A stretch of 8,620 nucleotides of DNA from Clostridiales bacterium (lineage in GTDB: Bacteria; Bacillota; Clostridia; Christensenellales; Aristaeellaceae), in the NCBI GenBank assembly GCA_012513735.1, contig JAAZBR010000365.1, positions 1 to 8,620 of the forward strand, written 5' to 3'. A program made the position numbers and the translations under genes. The notes below the pieces were generated by a model. It did not search any database. It worked only from the letters and a program-made list of their open reading frames with translations, and was not told where the DNA came from. The first letter of the stretch is position 1, and every line of letters starts with the position of its first letter. This document shows positions 5,461 to 8,620 of this stretch, in pieces.

Positions 5461-6458
5461 CCCTGATCCCAGACAATTACCGCTCGATGCTGACCCTCTA
5501 CCAGACCCAGGAGGCCATTGCCCTCATCAAGGCCACCGTTGAAGACTATCTGCGCAAGGCCCTGAACCTGAAGCGGGTGTCCGCCCCCCTGTTTGTGGAA
5601 GAATCCAGCGGGCTGAACGATGACCTAAACGGGGTGGAGCGCCCTGTGTCCTTTGATATCAAGCAGACAGGCAGCAATGTGCAGGTGGTGCACTCCCTGG
5701 CCAAGTGGAAGCGCCTGGCGCTGAAGGAATACAACTTCCCCGTGGGCGAGGGCCTGTACACCGACATGAACGCCATCCGCCGGGATGAAACCCTGGACAA
5801 CCTGCACTCCATATACGTGGATCAGTGGGACTGGGAAAAGGTGATCACCCCTGAGATGCGCAACCTGGCTACCCTGAAGGACGCCATGCAGCGCATTGTG
5901 ACCGCCCTGTGCGGCACCTGCGACCTATTGAAGTGGAAGTATGCCGGCCTGCCCGTGAACCTGACCCGGGAGGTGACCTTCCTCACCACCCAGGAGCTGG
6001 AGGATCAGTACCCCTCCCTCACCCCCAAGGAGCGGGAGAACCTGGTGGCCCGGCAATACGGTACCGTGGGCCTGCTGCAAATAGGCGGCAAGCTGCGCTC
6101 CGGCCAGCGTCACGATGGCCGCGCCCCCGACTATGACGACTGGGCCCTCAACGGCGACATTCTGTTCTGGCACGAGCCCCTGCAATGCGCCATGGAGATC
6201 AGCTCCATGGGCGTGCGGGTCAGCCCGGACAGCCTGGACAAGCAGTTGACCCTGGCCGGCTGTGACGACCGGCGGCAGCTTCCCTTCCACAAGGCTCTGC
6301 TGGCGGGCGAGCTGCCCTACACCATCGGCGGGGGCATCGGCCAGAGCCGCACCTGCATGCTGCTGCTGGCCAAAGCCCACATCGGTGAGGTACAATCCTC
6401 CTACTGGGACAAGGACACCATTGCAGCCTGTGAACAGGCCGGCATCACCCTGCTGTAA
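5457..6458 (+). CDS. asnA: Aspartate-ammonia ligase (asparagine synthetase A)
   Basis: 333 residues, matching the E. coli enzyme (330). It makes asparagine from aspartate, ammonia and ATP, giving AMP and pyrophosphate, in the cytosol. The fold is that of the class II aspartyl/asparaginyl-tRNA synthetase catalytic domain. Conserved segments are all present: VVHSLAKWKR (77-86), GEGLYTDMNAIRRDE (97-111), YVDQWDWE (120-127), GGKLRSGQRHDGRAPDYDDW (210-229), LNGDILFW, ISSMGVRV and the glycine-rich TIGGGIGQSR (289-298). By alignment to E. coli from memory, Asp55, Arg108, Gln123 and Asp125 correspond to active-site Asp46, Arg100, Gln116 and Asp118. The start is set by AGGAGG (5443-5448), eight bases before an ATG that overlaps the acetyltransferase stop. 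glnN follows after 11 bases, so both ammonia-using synthetases are made together. Confidence 0.97.
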   Translation: MTLIPDNYRSMLTLYQTQEAIALIKATVEDYLRKALNLKRVSAPLFVEESSGLNDDLNGVERPVSFDIKQTGSNVQVVHSLAKWKRLALKEYNFPVGEGLYTDMNAIRRDETLDNLHSIYVDQWDWEKVITPEMRNLATLKDAMQRIVTALCGTCDLLKWKYAGLPVNLTREVTFLTTQELEDQYPSLTPKERENLVARQYGTVGLLQIGGKLRSGQRHDGRAPDYDDWALNGDILFWHEPLQCAMEISSMGVRVSPDSLDKQLTLAGCDDRRQLPFHKALLAGELPYTIGGGIGQSRTCMLLLAKAHIGEVQSSYWDKDTIAACEQAGITLL

Positions 6459-6469
6459 GGAGCATTACC

Positions 6470-8557
6470 ATGGAAAAGCCACAGGATATTTTCGGCAGCC
6501 TGGTCTTCAACTTTGACGTGATGCGCAGCCGCCTGCCCAAGGACACGTATGTTGCCCTGCAGCGCACCATGGCCACCGGCAAGCGCCTGCCGCCTGAGGT
6601 GGCCGCCGTGGTGGCCAACGCCATGAAGGATTGGGCCATCGAGCACGGCTGCACCCACTACACCCACTGGTTTCAGCCGCTCACCAACGTCACGGCGGAA
6701 AAGCACGACAGCTTTATCTCCCTGGTGCCGGGCGGCAAAGTGATCATGGAGTTTGGCGCCAAGGAGCTGATCCGCGGCGAGTCCGACGCCTCCAGCTTCC
6801 CTTCGGGCGGCCTGCGGGCCACCTTTGAGGCCCGGGGCTACACGGCGTGGGATCCCTCCAGCTATCCCTTTATCAAGGATCATACCCTGTGCATCCCCAC
6901 CGCCTTTTGCAGCTATGACGGCCAGGCGCTGGACAAGAAGACGCCCCTGCTTCGCAGCATGGACGCCCTCAACCGCCAGGCCCTGCGTATTCTGCGCCTG
7001 TTTGGCAACTACGATGCCCAGCGGGTGACCGCCTGCGTGGGCGCCGAGCAGGAGTATTTTTTGGTGGACAAGGCCCTGTACGACCAGCGGCGCGACCTGC
7101 AGTTCACCGGCCGCACGCTGTTTGGCGCCATGCCCCCCAAGGCCCAGGAGCTGAGCGACCACTATTACGGCAGCGTCACCCAGCGGGTGAAGGCCTTTAT
7201 GCAGGAGCTCAACGAGGAGCTGTGGCGCGTGGGCATCCCCGCCAAGACCGAGCACAACGAGGCCGCCCCCGCCCAGCACGAGCTGGCGCCCATCTTTGAA
7301 TCAGTCAACATCGCCACCGACCACAACCAGCTCACCATGGACCTGCTGCGCAAGGTCGCCCTGCGCCACGGCATGGTGTGCCTGCTGCACGAAAAGCCCT
7401 TTGCCAACATCAACGGCAGCGGCAAGCACAACAACTGGAGCCTGATGACCGACACCGGCGTCAACCTGTTTGAGCCGGGGGCCACGCCGGCGGAGGACGC
7501 CCAGTTTCTGCTGTTCCTGTGCGCGGTCATCAAGGCGGTGGATCAGCATGCCGACCTGCTGCGCCTGTCGGTAGCCAGCGCCAGCAACGACTGCCGCCTG
7601 GGCGGCTTTGAGGCGCCCACCCCCGTCATCAGCATCTTTTTGGGCGACGAGCTGACCGCCGTGCTGGATGCCCTGGAAAACCACCGCACCTATGTGAAGG
7701 AGACCACCGCCGACATGTCCGTGGGCGTCCACGTGCTGCCCAAGTTCCCCAAGGACGTCAGCGACCGCAACCGCACCTCCCCCTTTGCCTTTACGGGCAA
7801 CAAGTTTGAGTTCCGCTCCCTGGGCTCCTCCATGTCCCTGGCCGAGCCCAACACGGTGCTGAACACCGCCGTGGCCGACGCCCTGCAGGGCTTTGCCGAT
7901 GTATTGGAGAAAGCCGACAACTTCCACGCCGCCTGTGAGGAACTGGTGATCGGTACCATCCGCCAGCACAGACGGGTGATCTTTGACGGCAACGCCTACT
8001 CCCAGGAGTGGGCCAAGGAGGCCAAGGCCCGGGGCCTGCTGTCCATGCAGAGCGTGGCCGACTGCCTCCATTGCATGGTGGACGACAAGAACATCGCCCT
8101 GTTTGACCGCCAGCGGGTGCTGAGCGAAAGCGAAATCCGCAGCCGCCAGGAGGTGCGGGGCGAAACCTACTGCAAGGTGATCCGCATCGAGGCCCAGACC
8201 ATGCTGGTGATGACGCAAGGCGAGATCCTGCCCGCCGTCATCGACTACAGCAAGCGGGTGCTGGAGGCGGCGGAGCTGAAGCAGCAAATGCTGCCCGAGA
8301 TGGAGCCTGTGGAGCTACGGCTGGCTGCCAAGCTGGGCACGGTGCTGCAGCAGATTGTTGAATCCAGCGACCACCTGCGCGCCCAGGTGGAGGCCATGGA
8401 CAAAAAGCAGGGCTGGCTCAAGCAGGCCGCCTTCTGCCGCAGCCATGTACTGCCCGCCATGGCGCAGCTTCGGGCCGCCTGCGACGAGGCCGAGCTGCTG
8501 AGCGAGCGCGCAAGCTGGCCTTTCCCCACCTATGGGGATCTGTTGGGGAGCGTATAA
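6470..8557 (+). CDS. glnN: Glutamine synthetase type III
   Basis: 695 residues, the length of GSIII (about 700-730) and far longer than GSI or GSII. It condenses glutamate and ammonia with ATP to glutamine in the cytosol, and characterised GSIII enzymes are dodecamers. The N-terminal GSIII-specific region contains GSLVFNFDVMRSRLPKDTY and the HWFQPLT block (about 65-71). The catalytic domain has GAEQEYF (191-197, metal-binding glutamates), NEAAPAQHE (263-271), NINGSGKHNNW (313-323) and RTSPFAFTGNKFEFR (435-449). The C-terminal part is helical and ends with a long charged region typical of this class. The start has AAGGAG (6457-6462) seven bases upstream, overlapping the asnA stop. It is the last gene of the operon and is followed by a strong terminator. 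No frameshift or missing motif is seen. GSIII is common in Bacteroidota, cyanobacteria and Clostridia. Confidence 0.97.
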   Translation: MEKPQDIFGSLVFNFDVMRSRLPKDTYVALQRTMATGKRLPPEVAAVVANAMKDWAIEHGCTHYTHWFQPLTNVTAEKHDSFISLVPGGKVIMEFGAKELIRGESDASSFPSGGLRATFEARGYTAWDPSSYPFIKDHTLCIPTAFCSYDGQALDKKTPLLRSMDALNRQALRILRLFGNYDAQRVTACVGAEQEYFLVDKALYDQRRDLQFTGRTLFGAMPPKAQELSDHYYGSVTQRVKAFMQELNEELWRVGIPAKTEHNEAAPAQHELAPIFESVNIATDHNQLTMDLLRKVALRHGMVCLLHEKPFANINGSGKHNNWSLMTDTGVNLFEPGATPAEDAQFLLFLCAVIKAVDQHADLLRLSVASASNDCRLGGFEAPTPVISIFLGDELTAVLDALENHRTYVKETTADMSVGVHVLPKFPKDVSDRNRTSPFAFTGNKFEFRSLGSSMSLAEPNTVLNTAVADALQGFADVLEKADNFHAACEELVIGTIRQHRRVIFDGNAYSQEWAKEAKARGLLSMQSVADCLHCMVDDKNIALFDRQRVLSESEIRSRQEVRGETYCKVIRIEAQTMLVMTQGEILPAVIDYSKRVLEAAELKQQMLPEMEPVELRLAAKLGTVLQQIVESSDHLRAQVEAMDKKQGWLKQAAFCRSHVLPAMAQLRAACDEAELLSERASWPFPTYGDLLGSV

Positions 8558-8571
8558 CTATAGAACATCAG

Positions 8572-8599
8572 CCCGGCCCTCCTGCGGGGTCGGGTTTTT
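8572..8599 (+). terminator. Rho-independent terminator of the asnA-glnN operon
   Basis: CCCGGCCC (8572-8579) pairs with GGGTCGGG (8587-8594), with one G-U pair, around a 7-base loop and is followed directly by five Ts. It begins 15 bases after the glnN stop. The last 21 bases of the window show nothing further. Confidence 0.92.
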
Positions 8600-8620
8600 A
8601 AGAAGGCATGTGCGTGGCAC

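Noticed and set aside
7301..8287. Minus-strand open frame (328 codons) inside glnN
   Set aside because: It is antisense to a conserved, intact glutamine synthetase, and its composition (His, Gly, Val, Gln) is that of a mirror frame. No ribosome binding site or promoter supports it.

Overview
This is an ordinary-looking chromosomal window from a GC-rich member of the Bacillota, most likely a gut-type Clostridia lineage (Oscillospirales or Christensenellales-like). That placement is inference. It rests on strong AGGAGG-type ribosome binding sites, short gaps and ATGA overlaps between genes, a type III glutamine synthetase next to an ammonia-dependent asparagine synthetase, and sigma-A-like promoters with extended -10 boxes of the form TATGGTA. 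I see no mobile element, CRISPR array, rRNA or tRNA.

Layout. Positions 1-206 hold no complete gene: the possible tail of an upstream gene and a GC-rich hairpin. Positions 207-1691 (minus strand) carry a two-gene unit, a cytoplasmic glycerophosphodiester phosphodiesterase followed 12 bases later by a YebC/TACO1-family protein. Its promoter (1699-1727) would start transcription at or very near the ATG. Divergent from it, 1805-3027 (plus) is a two-gene unit joined by an ATGA overlap: a small HExxH zincin-like metallopeptidase and an AAA/ABC-type ATPase. A convergent minus-strand gene (3062-4219) encodes a multi-pass flippase-like (LPG synthase transmembrane region/UPF0104) protein. A single 10-bp hairpin at 3045-3075 sits between the two and includes the last codons of the membrane-protein gene.

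The divergent intergenic region 4220-4444 holds a good minus-strand promoter, a hairpin flanked by direct repeats, and a plus-strand promoter whose -35 box lies inside a perfect 13-base palindrome, a likely operator. From there a tightly packed four-gene operon runs to 8557: a YhcH/YjgK/YiaL cupin-like protein, a RimJ/RimL-type GNAT acetyltransferase, asnA and the type III glutamine synthetase glnN. It ends at a clear rho-independent terminator (8572-8599). asnA and glnN both consume ATP and free ammonia to make amides (asparagine and glutamine), so the second half of the operon reads as an ammonia-assimilation module. The first two genes have no obvious role in it.

No new biological system is evident. 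The points most worth checking are the operator-like palindrome, the near-leaderless promoter, the terminator shared with coding sequence, and the unexplained gene pairings.
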